Shown piece by piece: positions 8,083 through 16,372 of a DNA stretch of 64,000 nucleotides (positions are counted from its first letter, which is position 1; each line of letters starts with the position of its first letter). The DNA lies in the NCBI GenBank assembly GCA_000961655.1, contig LADR01000018.1:1-64000 (forward strand). The letters run 5' to 3'. The position numbers and the translations under genes were made by a program. The stretch comes from Desulfatitalea sp. BRH_c12 (lineage in GTDB: Bacteria > Desulfobacterota > Desulfobacteria > Desulfobacterales > Desulfosarcinaceae). A model generated the notes under the pieces. It was not told the DNA's origin. It did no database searches and saw nothing but the letters and a program-made list of their open reading frames with translations.

Positions 8083-11000
8083 TCAAACCGCGCCGTGCCC
8101 GCCTTCATATTTTCCGCAGCCGGGACCGCGCAGGATGCTGGTTCCGCCGCTGCGCGGCACGACCTGGATCCGGGTGCCGATGCGCTCCTGGAGGGCGGCC
8201 ACATGGGAGATGACCCCGATCAGGGTGCCGTCATGGCGCAGACCGGCAAGCGTTTCGAGGGCGGTGTCCAGGGCTTCGTCGTCGAGGGTCCCGAAACCTT
8301 CGTCGAGGAAGAGCGACTCGACGCGGACATTGCGGCCGGCCATCTGTGACAATCCCAGGGCCAGGGCCAGGCTGACAATGAAGCTCTCGCCGCCGGAAAG
8401 ATTCTTGGTCGAGCGGATCTCGCCGGCCTGGTAGCTGTCGATGACATTGAGCTCCAGCGGCTGGTGGATATCCCGTGTGAGCAGATAACGGTCGGTCATC
8501 ATCGCCAGGCGCCGATTGGCCTGGCCAATCATCATATCGAAGGTCAACCCCTGGGCGAAATTGCGGTATTTCTTGCCATCGGCAGCGCCGATCAACGCGT
8601 GCAGATCGTCCCAGCGCGCACACTCTTTTTTGTGTGCATCGACGGCCTTGGCCTTGGCCTGCTGCCGATCGCGCAAGGTTTCGTTATCCCGTATCTTCTG
8701 ACGCATTGCGCCAACCGCCTGCTGCACCTCCTGCAACGTGCCGGCCTGCTCGGCAACTTCCAGCACGAGTTGCTCGCGCGGGCGGTCGGTCAGGTTCTTT
8801 TGGCGCTCTGCTGCCAATCGTTCAAGGCGGTCGTGCCGGGTCGCTTCCAGACGAGCCTGCTCGGTGGCAATGCCTTCAGCCTTCCTGGCCAGAGCCTGGC
8901 GCTCGGCTTCACTCAGGCAGGCAGCGCGGTAGTCGGCTTCATCGATAAAGCCGCAGCCCGCGAGCCGTCCGCAAAAAGCGGTTTCACCGGCCTGCAGGGA
9001 CGCCGCCCGGGCCTGTAGGGACGTTTCCAAAGTCTGCATGCGATTGTGCATTTGACCGAGCGTTTGCTGGGCTGCATGCAAAGCGTGCTGCAGCCCGTCC
9101 ACTTTCTGGTGGGCCGCTTCCAGCGCGGCGACCAGGCGCCCTTCTTCCGTGTCGGCATCTTTAGCGCCGAACAGGCTATGACGCTCGCTGGCAAACTCTT
9201 CCTGCTCGCGGATGAGTTGCTCGAGGATCTCTTGTCTGGCCCGCATTTCCCTATCCAATTGGCCGATTTGCTCTTTGCGATGGCGCTGTTGCGCGTCCAA
9301 GGTGGCAACACACTTGTCCAAATCGACTTTACGTGCCTGACCGGCCAACCATTTTTCACGGCGCTCGGCCAGGCTTTCCACGATGGCATCCAAGTCTTCC
9401 ACTCGCAGGGAAGCGATCCCATAGACACTGAGCTCCCGTTCGCTGTCCACCTGGGCTGCCTGACGCTGCTCGGTCAGCGCTCCCAACTCCAGGCCCACCC
9501 GCTGCAGTGTCTCCTGCGCCGTTGCCTGGCGGTGGTCGGCCGTTCGAACCTCGCGTTCGGTGTCCGCAAGCACCTGACGCGCCTTTTCAATCTGGGCACG
9601 CACATCATCACTGTTTTCTCCGATCTCCTCGGCTGTCTGAACGGTGACACGCGCGGCATGCCAATCGCGTTCGGTTTCCTGCAGGAACAGCGCTAAAGCC
9701 GACGACAGGTCGCTGCCGGCCAAGCGTAAATTCAGGTCATCGCATCCTTGTGTTATGGCTGCATCAGCCGTTGCCAGGCGCGCCGAACACTCCGTTTGAG
9801 CAAGCGCGGTCAGTTCCAGTTCCTTGTGCGCCCTCCCCTCCTTGATTTTCAAAGACGACACCGCTGTTGCGGTCTGTTTCAAGGCATCCCTGGCGCTTTC
9901 AAGTTCGGCCAGGGTTTCATCTGCGACCGGAACATTGCCGGCGGCAAAAGGGTGCGCGATCGCACCGCACAAAGGACATGGCACCCCATCTTGCAACTGC
10001 TGACGCGCCGCGCTGAAATCGGCGATCTGCCGCAGCAGCTTGAATTGCCGCTCGAGTAGTTGCAGCTCACGTTCGAGCCCGGCTTGGCGTTGCATCTGTG
10101 CCTCGATGGCTGCCGCCAGGGAGGTGCTTTGGGCAACGAGCACTTGCCGATGCGCCCGCAAATCTTCCAAACGGCGCTGCTCGTCGGCCGCTGAGCGCAC
10201 GGCATCGGCAATCTTTTGCAGGATGGTTTTGCGTTCCGCCAACGCCCCAAGGGTCTGGCGCCATTCGGCCAATGGGCGGCCCTCGAGCGTTTTCGTCAGC
10301 CGCCGCTGCACTTCGTGCAAAGTACCTTCGAGGGTTGCCGGAATTTTCCTGGCTTCTTCATGGGCCTTGGTGTGGGTTGCGAATGTCTGCCGCGCTTGTT
10401 GGGCGAGCTGTTCGGTCGTCTCAAGATCCGCGAGCTTGGCACGATGCTTTGCAGCAATGTCTTTCAATGCAGCGAAACGGGTGCGGATTGCAGCCAGGTG
10501 CGCCACCAAGCCTTTATCCACGCAATGAGCATCCAAAAATCCGGTAACAGCCAATAGTTCGTTTCTGTTCTGATCGAGGGTGCGGCTTTCTTCAGCCAAT
10601 TGAACGCGCAACGACTGCAGTTTTTTTTCGTCAGCGACGACTGCCTGGCGAGCAGCCTTGATCGGAGCTGTTCTCTCTTCGATTCTGAGATCCAGGGCAC
10701 GCACCGCGCGGATAATCTGCAGGGCCTGTTGCTGGGCAACCCTCCGGTCGGCCATGGCCTTAATAGCTGCATTCAAGGCAGTCTGGGCCGACAGCACATC
10801 GGCCTCGCATGCCGGCAGCAGGCGACGACATTCGGCTTGCGCAACCAGCTCTTTTTGCTGCTCGGCTCTCAACGAATTCAAAGCCGCGTAGTCACCAGCC
10901 AACTCCAAAGCCAGCCCAGCGCGCACGAGTTTAAGGCGTTCGGGTTCAAAGGCCGCTTGCCGCCGGGCCAGGTCTTCGCCGCTCGTCTCAAGGCCGAGCA

Positions 11001-11775
11001 GCTCTTTTTCCAAGGCCGCCATGCCGTCCAACCAGCCAAGCGCCGCGCGGTGCCGCCCGAGCTGCTCTTCCAGACCAGTGGCCTGCGCGACCTTCTCCGC
11101 CAGGCTGGCAGTCAGCTCGGCCACTTGGTGGTCGTCGAGCAGGTCCATGCCGGACAGTTCGCGCTGCAACGCATCCAGCGTGCGCTGCGTTTCGGTTCTT
11201 ATTTCGTGGACGCGCATGGAAATCGCGCTGTAAATTTCGGTTCCGGTAATCTGCTCGAGAATGGGGGCGCGCTCATCGGCGGCGGCCTGCAGAAACACCG
11301 CGAACCCACCCTGCGCCAGCAGCATCGAGCGCGTGAAGCGCTCGAAATCCATGCCGGTGGCCCTTTCGATATGCTCGGCCACACCGCGCAGTTTGGTCTC
11401 GAAAAGTGCGCCCGTCCGCGCATCGGCAATTTCGTGGCGCGGTGGTTGCAGTTCGCGATCGGCTTTTTTTCGGGCGCGATGCTGACTCCAGTGACAGCGA
11501 AAGCGACCGGCCGGGGTTTCGAAGGTAACCTCGGCAAAACACTCGCCGGTCTGGCGCGACATGATCTCGTTGACGCCTTTGGTCACCTTGTTCAGGCGCG
11601 GCGTGCGGCCGTACAATGCCAGGCAGATGGCATCCAGAATGGTCGTTTTGCCGGCGCCGGTCGGCCCGGTGATGGCAAATATGCCATCAGCCCCATAGGC
11701 TGGATGGGTGAAGTCGATGGCCCATTCGCCAACCAGGGAGTTGAGGTTTTTAAAGCGGACGTGAAGAACGCGCAT
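8083..11775 (-). CDS. sbcC: Exonuclease subunit SbcC (Rad50-like SMC ATPase)
   Basis: A 1230-residue SMC-type ATPase that with SbcD forms the Mre11/Rad50-like nuclease cleaving hairpins and protein-blocked DNA ends. The N-terminal MRVLHVRFKNLNSLVGEW and Walker A GPTGAGKTTILD are at residues 1-50. A long coiled coil is split by a zinc hook CPLC at residues 600-603. The C-terminal half has the ABC signature LSGGESFIVSLALALGLSQ, Walker B ESLFLDEGFGTLD and ISHV switch. All ATPase elements are intact and the length is near the family norm (~1050-1200). The start lies 4 bases after the sbcD stop, with GGAGG inside the end of sbcD, so the two are translationally linked. Confidence 0.97.
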   Translation of the reverse strand: MRVLHVRFKNLNSLVGEWAIDFTHPAYGADGIFAITGPTGAGKTTILDAICLALYGRTPRLNKVTKGVNEIMSRQTGECFAEVTFETPAGRFRCHWSQHRARKKADRELQPPRHEIADARTGALFETKLRGVAEHIERATGMDFERFTRSMLLAQGGFAVFLQAAADERAPILEQITGTEIYSAISMRVHEIRTETQRTLDALQRELSGMDLLDDHQVAELTASLAEKVAQATGLEEQLGRHRAALGWLDGMAALEKELLGLETSGEDLARRQAAFEPERLKLVRAGLALELAGDYAALNSLRAEQQKELVAQAECRRLLPACEADVLSAQTALNAAIKAMADRRVAQQQALQIIRAVRALDLRIEERTAPIKAARQAVVADEKKLQSLRVQLAEESRTLDQNRNELLAVTGFLDAHCVDKGLVAHLAAIRTRFAALKDIAAKHRAKLADLETTEQLAQQARQTFATHTKAHEEARKIPATLEGTLHEVQRRLTKTLEGRPLAEWRQTLGALAERKTILQKIADAVRSAADEQRRLEDLRAHRQVLVAQSTSLAAAIEAQMQRQAGLERELQLLERQFKLLRQIADFSAARQQLQDGVPCPLCGAIAHPFAAGNVPVADETLAELESARDALKQTATAVSSLKIKEGRAHKELELTALAQTECSARLATADAAITQGCDDLNLRLAGSDLSSALALFLQETERDWHAARVTVQTAEEIGENSDDVRAQIEKARQVLADTEREVRTADHRQATAQETLQRVGLELGALTEQRQAAQVDSERELSVYGIASLRVEDLDAIVESLAERREKWLAGQARKVDLDKCVATLDAQQRHRKEQIGQLDREMRARQEILEQLIREQEEFASERHSLFGAKDADTEEGRLVAALEAAHQKVDGLQHALHAAQQTLGQMHNRMQTLETSLQARAASLQAGETAFCGRLAGCGFIDEADYRAACLSEAERQALARKAEGIATEQARLEATRHDRLERLAAERQKNLTDRPREQLVLEVAEQAGTLQEVQQAVGAMRQKIRDNETLRDRQQAKAKAVDAHKKECARWDDLHALIGAADGKKYRNFAQGLTFDMMIGQANRRLAMMTDRYLLTRDIHQPLELNVIDSYQAGEIRSTKNLSGGESFIVSLALALGLSQMAGRNVRVESLFLDEGFGTLDDEALDTALETLAGLRHDGTLIGVISHVAALQERIGTRIQVVPRSGGTSILRGPGCGKYEGGHGAV

Positions 11776-11778
11776 GGC

Positions 11779-12987
11779 TTAATTCGCCTCCTGCATGGAG
11801 GCGAGCACCTCTTGGTAGGCGGCCCGCAGATCCGCCCGCTGTTCTTCGGGGACCTGGTGCATATCCAGGCAACGGTCGAAAACGTCATGGACTGTCAGGT
11901 CATCGAGGGTTTCTTCCGCGTGGATTCGGCCGAGCGCCTGCTGGATGATGCGGCTGTTTTTAATGCGCAGGATTTCCAGGCGGCTGCAGGCGATAGCGGC
12001 ATCCAGGCGTTCTTTGAGATCGCCGATGACCTCGTCGCCTTCATAGATGATTTCCAGCCAGGCCGTGCTGCCGGCGTTGCTCAGTTCCGCCAGCCGGGTC
12101 GCAATGATCTGCCAGCAACCGCGGATGCATTCGAGCGGTTGAAAGACCGGCACCCTGATACCGGTCACCAGGGGCGTTGATCCGCCAAAATCGACCAGAC
12201 AGACGCTTTTTTCCTGGCGGGCTTCGCCAAAACCCATGGGAAGCGGCGCCCCGCTGTAGCGCAAAAGTTCGGAGCCGTTCACCTTCTGGGGGACATGCAG
12301 ATGGCCCAAGGCCACGTAATCGATGCAGGCCGGGAAAATTTCCGCGCTCACGCGCGCCAGCGAGCCGACATACAGTTCGCGCACGCCGTCGCCTTCGACG
12401 GTCCTGCCTTGTTGGGTAAACAGATGCCCCATGGCCACGATGGGCAACGCGGCGTCCGCCGCTACGCGGCGCTGCCGGGCACTTTCGCAGACGTCGCGAT
12501 AATGGGCCCGAATGCCTTCGAGCAGTTTGCGCTCCTTGTCCGCAATGCTTTCGCCAGGATCGACCATGCGGATATCGCGGTCGCGCAGGTAAGGCACGGC
12601 GCACACGATGAGCTCCGCGCGCTCATCGCCGTCTTCGAGCACCAGCACTTCATCGTCGCAGGCCTCGCCGATGACATGCACTTGCAAGGCGCGCAGCAAC
12701 TCACGCGGGGCATTCAGAAAAGTGGGTGAGTCATGATTGCCCGCAATCACAACCACATGCCGACAGGCGGACTGCGCCACCCGGCACAGAAAGCGATAGT
12801 ACAGGCCCTGGGCCCTGTTGCTGGGCGTGCCGGTGTCGAACACATCGCCGGCCACGAGCAGGGCATCGACCCGCTCGGCGGCAATGGTGTCGGCCAGCCA
12901 GTCGAGAAAGGCCTCGAAAACCTCGTACCGCTTGCGGCCATACAGCGCCCGGCCGATGTGCCAATCGGAAGTGTGCAGGATTCTCAT
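11779..12987 (-). CDS. sbcD: Exonuclease subunit SbcD (Mre11-like nuclease)
   Basis: A 402-residue calcineurin-like phosphoesterase. The metal-binding motifs are in order: MRILHTSDWHIG (residues 1-12), LLVAGDVFDTGTPSN, VVVIAGNHDSPTFLNA, MGHLFTQ and ALGHLHVPQ. A C-terminal ~130-residue capping/SbcC-binding region follows. It has Mn-dependent nuclease activity with SbcC. AGGAAAAAGCA precedes the ATG. It is the first gene of the sbcDC pair. Confidence 0.97.
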   Translation of the reverse strand: MRILHTSDWHIGRALYGRKRYEVFEAFLDWLADTIAAERVDALLVAGDVFDTGTPSNRAQGLYYRFLCRVAQSACRHVVVIAGNHDSPTFLNAPRELLRALQVHVIGEACDDEVLVLEDGDERAELIVCAVPYLRDRDIRMVDPGESIADKERKLLEGIRAHYRDVCESARQRRVAADAALPIVAMGHLFTQQGRTVEGDGVRELYVGSLARVSAEIFPACIDYVALGHLHVPQKVNGSELLRYSGAPLPMGFGEARQEKSVCLVDFGGSTPLVTGIRVPVFQPLECIRGCWQIIATRLAELSNAGSTAWLEIIYEGDEVIGDLKERLDAAIACSRLEILRIKNSRIIQQALGRIHAEETLDDLTVHDVFDRCLDMHQVPEEQRADLRAAYQEVLASMQEAN

Positions 12988-13047
12988 TGCTTTTTCCTGG
13001 AATGCCGCCCCTGTGCAGGCCTTGTGTAGATCACAATACCGCCCCGT

Positions 13048-13230
13048 TCAGTATGGTCGCGCAGCGTCGGAGTTGGGTCGAGCACACCCTTTTGCGCGCG
13101 AACCGAAAAGGGCGACGCGATCGATTTCCAGATAATCGCTAAAAACGGAGCGCACATCTAAGGCTTCATTCCCAACGCCGACCGAAGAGGGCCAAAGGTT
13201 CTGGAAAAGTTTTGAAAACGTTGTTTCCAC
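13048..13230 (-). pseudogene. Relic of a minimal nucleotidyltransferase (MNT-type antitoxin-like)
   Basis: A 60-codon frame contains RVALFGSRAKGCARPNSD, which matches the nucleotidyltransferase signature of MNT/MntA proteins (h-LFGSRARG-x-ARPxSDxDL). The frame stops a few residues after the SD, where the second catalytic Asp (SDxD) should lie; here it reads SDAARPY. The N-terminal part does not look like an intact gene start. No HEPN partner remains. It is therefore most likely the eroded remains of a HEPN/MNT toxin-antitoxin antitoxin. Confidence 0.6.
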
Positions 13231-13365
13231 CTACATCGCGCATTTCGCTATCCTCAACATCCTATCTTTGTCATGCGGTGCCAGAATAGGACAACTATCG
13301 GGCCGGGTGCAAGAGGCAATTGCGCCCTGCCCGATCGTTGCCCTGCATAGGCAAATACAGCCAGG

Positions 13366-13532
13366 TAGGGTGGGCATCGCCCACCATTGTCTTATGTTGA
13401 TCGCCCCTGTATATGGTATTTAACGTTCATCGCTATGTTCGATCCGGGGTCTATCCAATCGCTTGGGCGGGATCAGTGTCGAAAACCGATGATGTTGTTT
13501 GCGGGGAAAAGTGGTGGGCAATGCCCACCCTA
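13366..13532 (+). repeat. Copy A of the hairpin-ended dispersed repeat
   Basis: About 165 bases bounded by GGTGGGCATCGCCCACC at the left and GGTGGGCAATGCCCACC at the right. Each bound is itself a hairpin with a 7-base stem and a 3-base loop. It aligns along its length with 31497-31652 (same strand) and 45979-46147 (opposite strand), with shared internal blocks such as TTGGGCGGGATCAG and CCGATGATGTTGTTTGCGGGG. Confidence 0.9.
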
Positions 13533-13749
13533 TTCTCCAGTAAGACACAGGTATGGGATGCATAAGAAGGTTACGTTGTGATTTTTAGAACCTTTAACAA
13601 AAGCATGCACGTAACAGCGGAAGGTGAGCATGTCAAATCGACAGAATGCCTCCCTTTACACTTTAAACTTTACACTTAACACTTTGCCCATAATCACTGG
13701 AGCGGAGTGCATAACCAATTTCTATTTTTTTATTGGAAGGAGTTCATCC

Positions 13750-14223
13750 GTGAGCAAACAAAGCGCCGGGCTGATGATGTATCGTTATCGCCATCAGATG
13801 CTGGAAGTACTCCTGGTCCATCCGGGCGGCCCCTTCTGGCGCAACAAGGACGAGGGCGCCTGGTCCATTCCCAAGGGGGAATATGAAGAAGGGCAAGACC
13901 CCTTTGAGACGGCCCGGCGCGAATTCAGGGAAGAAACAGGCTATGACGCAAATGGTAATTTTATAGCGCTTGCGCCACTCCGTCAAACCAGCAGGAAAAT
14001 CATCGCGGCCTGGGCCTTCGAGGGCAACTGTGATTCTGAAAAGATCGTGAGCAACCTGTTTACACTGGAGTGGCCGCCCAAATCCGGCAAACACGCCCAA
14101 TTCCCCGAAGTGGATCGGGCGGCCTGGTTTTCTATCCCCACCGCACGCCAAAAGATACTTAAGGGTCAACTGGGATTTATCGACCAACTATGCCGGATTT
14201 TATGCTGGCATCCGGCATCTTAG
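13750..14223 (+). CDS. NUDIX hydrolase
   Basis: A 157-residue protein with a GTG start after GGAAGGAGTTCATCC. The NUDIX box spans residues 43-65 (GEYEEG..., then REFREETGY) and contains the REUxEExGU core that binds metal and catalyses. The usual Glu of the GE pair in the box is Gln49. The preceding WSIPKG and the GGPFW segment place it in the subgroup of predicted (di)nucleotide or nucleotide-sugar pyrophosphohydrolases; the substrate is unknown. An in-frame ATG at 13624 lies in low-complexity sequence and is rejected. It converges with the metacaspase gene, leaving only a few bases between the two stops. Confidence 0.9.
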   Translation: MSKQSAGLMMYRYRHQMLEVLLVHPGGPFWRNKDEGAWSIPKGEYEEGQDPFETARREFREETGYDANGNFIALAPLRQTSRKIIAAWAFEGNCDSEKIVSNLFTLEWPPKSGKHAQFPEVDRAAWFSIPTARQKILKGQLGFIDQLCRILCWHPAS

Positions 14224-14230
14224 AAATGAA

Positions 14231-15046
14231 CTATTCGCTGAATACAAGCCATTTGCAGCGCTGTTCGTAGGAGCCGGAGAGTTGGGGCGTCTGCGGGTAT
14301 TGAACGTGTGGCAAAGATTGACGAATTTTCTGGAGCCACTCCTTGTAAGTGGCATTCACAGGCAACTGTTCTAGCGCTTTCAATGCCACAAAAGTAAAAG
14401 CACCATTGGGCCGTCCATTGAAATTGGCATCGTAGCTGTATTCGTTGTCTTTGCACCCGGCCATAAGCACCGCCGCCGCGCGGATTTTCGCGTGGGCGCG
14501 CATGTTCTCAACCTGGCGGGCCCTGACCAGACGTTCCTTGTCGCCTTTTAAAAAAATCTCAGGCGCCAGGAAACGGATCTTCTGCGCCAGGCCGGATCGC
14601 GTTCGCGTCCCCGGCAGGATATCGGCCATTCTCGTAACAGTGCCGGAATGGCATGAATCGCTGATCAGAATGATTCTGGCGCCCCGTTTGCGTTCGCAGA
14701 AAAGTTCGTACAATTCGTCGTCGATCAGAACGTGGCCTTCATTGATATCGTAGGGACAAAGAGCCTCGTCGCGACCGTCCGGTTCGTCACTGTTGTCGTC
14801 CGGCACCCATGTACCATGACCCGAAAATGTGATCACTCCGATGTCGTCCCGGCCGGTTTCGCCGATCAGGGTGGCGATGGTTTCCTGCATCTTGCTTTTG
14901 GTGGCTTGGCCGTCGACGAGCAAGGTGGTTTGAAAACCGCGTGCGTCCAATGCTGCCAGCCAGTCATTGGCATCATTGACGCATCCGGACAGATCACTGT
15001 TCGTACCCGGATAATCGTTGATTCCGATGTGAAGCGATCGTTTCAT
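14231..15046 (-). CDS. Metacaspase-like cysteine peptidase (C14 family)
   Basis: About 271 residues forming one caspase-like p20 domain. It begins KRSLHIGINDYPG with CVNDANDW, then the catalytic His77 in TFSGHGTW and Cys132 in ISDSCHSG, the exact dyad of metacaspases. DEALCPYD between them is the usual substrate-pocket segment. No signal peptide, WD40, NACHT or other partner domain is present, so it is a stand-alone type I-like metacaspase probably cleaving after Arg/Lys. The ATG at 15046 follows AAGGAGAAAAGCCC; an upstream start at 15106 is not supported. Neighbours (NUDIX, RcnB-like) do not reveal a pathway. Bacterial metacaspases are linked to stress and regulated proteolysis. Confidence 0.9.
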   Translation of the reverse strand: MKRSLHIGINDYPGTNSDLSGCVNDANDWLAALDARGFQTTLLVDGQATKSKMQETIATLIGETGRDDIGVITFSGHGTWVPDDNSDEPDGRDEALCPYDINEGHVLIDDELYELFCERKRGARIILISDSCHSGTVTRMADILPGTRTRSGLAQKIRFLAPEIFLKGDKERLVRARQVENMRAHAKIRAAAVLMAGCKDNEYSYDANFNGRPNGAFTFVALKALEQLPVNATYKEWLQKIRQSLPHVQYPQTPQLSGSYEQRCKWLVFSE

Positions 15047-15234
15047 GGGCTTTTCTCCTTGTTTGGTTGCCTGATGGCGTAAGAGGGTAAACATCCTATG
15101 GCACAAGACCCATTGGAGATGCGTGACCGCCCAAACCCGATTTTGAATGCACTCAGGGATTCCTGAGGAAGAGAGGATGCTGCAGACTTATACGCAAATT
15201 CCAGTCCGAGATCAATCCCAAAGCATTCTTGGGT

Positions 15235-15268
15235 CAGGGTAACCGCATACGCAAACGCAGTTACCCTG
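15235..15268. promoter_or_regulatory. Inverted repeat, possible operator
   Basis: CAGGGTAAC and GTTACCCTG are perfect 9-base inverted arms separated by 16 bases. The pair is flanked on both sides by TTCTTGGG in direct orientation. It sits in the divergent promoter region. No U-tract follows, so an operator or small palindromic element is more likely than a terminator. Confidence 0.45.
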
Positions 15269-15310
15269 ATTCTTGGGCCTCGCCCTGCCAATCGTTCTCC
15301 AGATCTGTCA

Positions 15311-15326
15311 GGGCATAAAATTTGCA
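15311..15326 (+). promoter_or_regulatory. Candidate sigma-54 promoter for the RcnB-like gene
   Basis: GGGCATAAAATTTGCA matches the TGGCAC-N5-TTGCA consensus at 9 of 11 positions, with the essential GG and GC separated by exactly 10 bases. It lies ~78 bases upstream of the start codon, in the right orientation. No enhancer-binding protein gene is in view. Confidence 0.4.
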
Positions 15327-15403
15327 CAAGTTTCTCAGGTTCAAAATGGCAATCACCCCTTTATTAAAACGTACCAATTTTATCAGATCAGATTGGAGGA
15401 GAC

Positions 15404-15991
15404 ATGCAGTATCCCTTTTTACGAGCCGGGCTTGTGACCTTTATGGTCGTTGGGCTGTTTATAGCAGGTCCGGCCCAGGCGAAAAAGCCCGACTGGGAGG
15501 ATAGCGGAAAGAACAATCGCCAGCACTTCGACGGGCATGAACATCAAAAGGAAAGGCGCGACGACCCAAAACATCGTGTTTACGACAATCGCAAAGGGCA
15601 ACGCGACGACCACGATCGATCCAAAAAAAAACATAAATCCGCTGGTCACGGTAATAACTATGATAAACGGCGTGTCTATTTTAATGAACACCATCATGTC
15701 ACAATCAACAATTATTATGGCGAGCGGTTTCGTTCCGGCAAATGCCCTCCCGGTCTTGTCAAAAAAAATCGCGAATGCGTTCCGCCCCGAGCCAGAGGGT
15801 GGTCTTATGGTCGACCGCTGCCACGGGAGGTTATTTTTTATGATCTTCCGCCCCATATCGTGACACACCTGGGCCCGCCTCCGTCTGGTCACCGCTTTGT
15901 GCGTGTGGCCCAGGATATTCTGATGATCGCCGTAGGGACAGGAATGGTTGTCGATGGCATTGAAAATATCGGTATGGAGTTTGAACGATAA
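15404..15991 (+). CDS. Secreted RcnB-like protein
   Basis: A 195-residue exported protein. Residues 1-26 form a signal peptide (hydrophobic core LVTFMVVGLFIA, cleavage after AQA). A very charged His/Asp/Arg/Lys-rich linker follows (about residues 27-105, with repeated RDD, KHK and HEHH runs). The C-terminal domain has CPPGLVKKNRECVPP, then YDLPPHIVTHLGPPPSGHRFVRVAQDILMI, which is the RcnB fold signature. RcnB in E. coli is a periplasmic protein affecting Ni/Co homeostasis. The His-rich linker is compatible with metal binding. The ATG follows GGAGGAGAC. Metal specificity cannot be read from the sequence. Confidence 0.8.
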   Translation: MQYPFLRAGLVTFMVVGLFIAGPAQAKKPDWEDSGKNNRQHFDGHEHQKERRDDPKHRVYDNRKGQRDDHDRSKKKHKSAGHGNNYDKRRVYFNEHHHVTINNYYGERFRSGKCPPGLVKKNRECVPPRARGWSYGRPLPREVIFYDLPPHIVTHLGPPPSGHRFVRVAQDILMIAVGTGMVVDGIENIGMEFER

Positions 15992-16372
15992 CCCAGGTTC
16001 TTCCACTCCGGCCCCGGCCGGGGTGGAAGCCGGCCGCAGGTTTTTTGGATACGGTCAGGATGGCTACAATCGACACAGATATATCAGGAGAGCAATTTTG
16101 GTAACCAGGGACAGGCCGTGGGCAAAATAAAGGTTCAAGAGCCCATCTTGGCCATGTATCAACTTGGAAAAAGTCAAAAACGGCTACAATCCACAGAATA
16201 CAGCCACTATCCACTTTTTCGGGTCAGACGATAATGGCTCACGAGGTGCAAGTTGCATAACCATATAAGGGCTATACCCTATAGCGCCCCTGCTCACATT
16301 TTATTATAAGTACCCGCGCCTACACAGTCCCAAATCGAAGCTTCGATTCCAAGTCCTCTACAGGATCGTCTC
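15992..16372. other. Intergenic region with hairpins, no gene seen
   Basis: About 380 bases. A GC-rich hairpin near 16001-16028 followed by a T run at 16040-16045 may end the RcnB-like transcript. GGCTACAATC followed by a G or C and ACA occurs twice (about 16062 and 16188). A GCTATA/TATAGC inverted repeat lies at 16271-16285, upstream of the sensor kinase gene. Confidence 0.5.
16001..16045 (+). terminator. Possible terminator after the RcnB-like gene
   Basis: TTCCACTCCGGCC pairs with GGCCGGGGTGGAA (one G-T wobble) around a 2-base loop, 9 bases after the stop codon. A run of six T follows 12 bases downstream, further than in a classical terminator. Confidence 0.5.

Larger units (their letters stand above)
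12988..13749. other. Intergenic region holding a gene relic, a dispersed repeat and an AT-rich stretch
   Basis: About 760 bases between sbcD and the NUDIX gene. It holds a nucleotidyltransferase relic (about 13048-13230), a copy of the dispersed hairpin-ended repeat (13366-13532), and a simple-sequence stretch of CTTTACACTT-like units near 13655-13690. A short segment at about 13691-13725 resembles 46212-46248. The NUDIX ribosome site is at the right edge. Confidence 0.7.
15047..15403. other. Divergent promoter region between metacaspase and RcnB-like genes
   Basis: About 360 bases that must carry promoters for both divergent genes. It contains an inverted repeat at 15235-15268, a sigma-54-like -24/-12 candidate at 15311-15326 and the GGAGGAGAC ribosome site of the RcnB-like gene. 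Nothing coding is seen. Confidence 0.6.

Noticed and set aside
10600-12180. 526-codon plus-strand frame opposite sbcC/sbcD
   Set aside because: It is antisense to two well-supported genes and lacks its own ribosome site or domain.
13387-13581. 64-codon frame across repeat copy A, with a similar frame in copy C
   Set aside because: The shared peptide (LGRDQ..KPMMLFAG) arises from the shared repeat DNA, not from a conserved gene.
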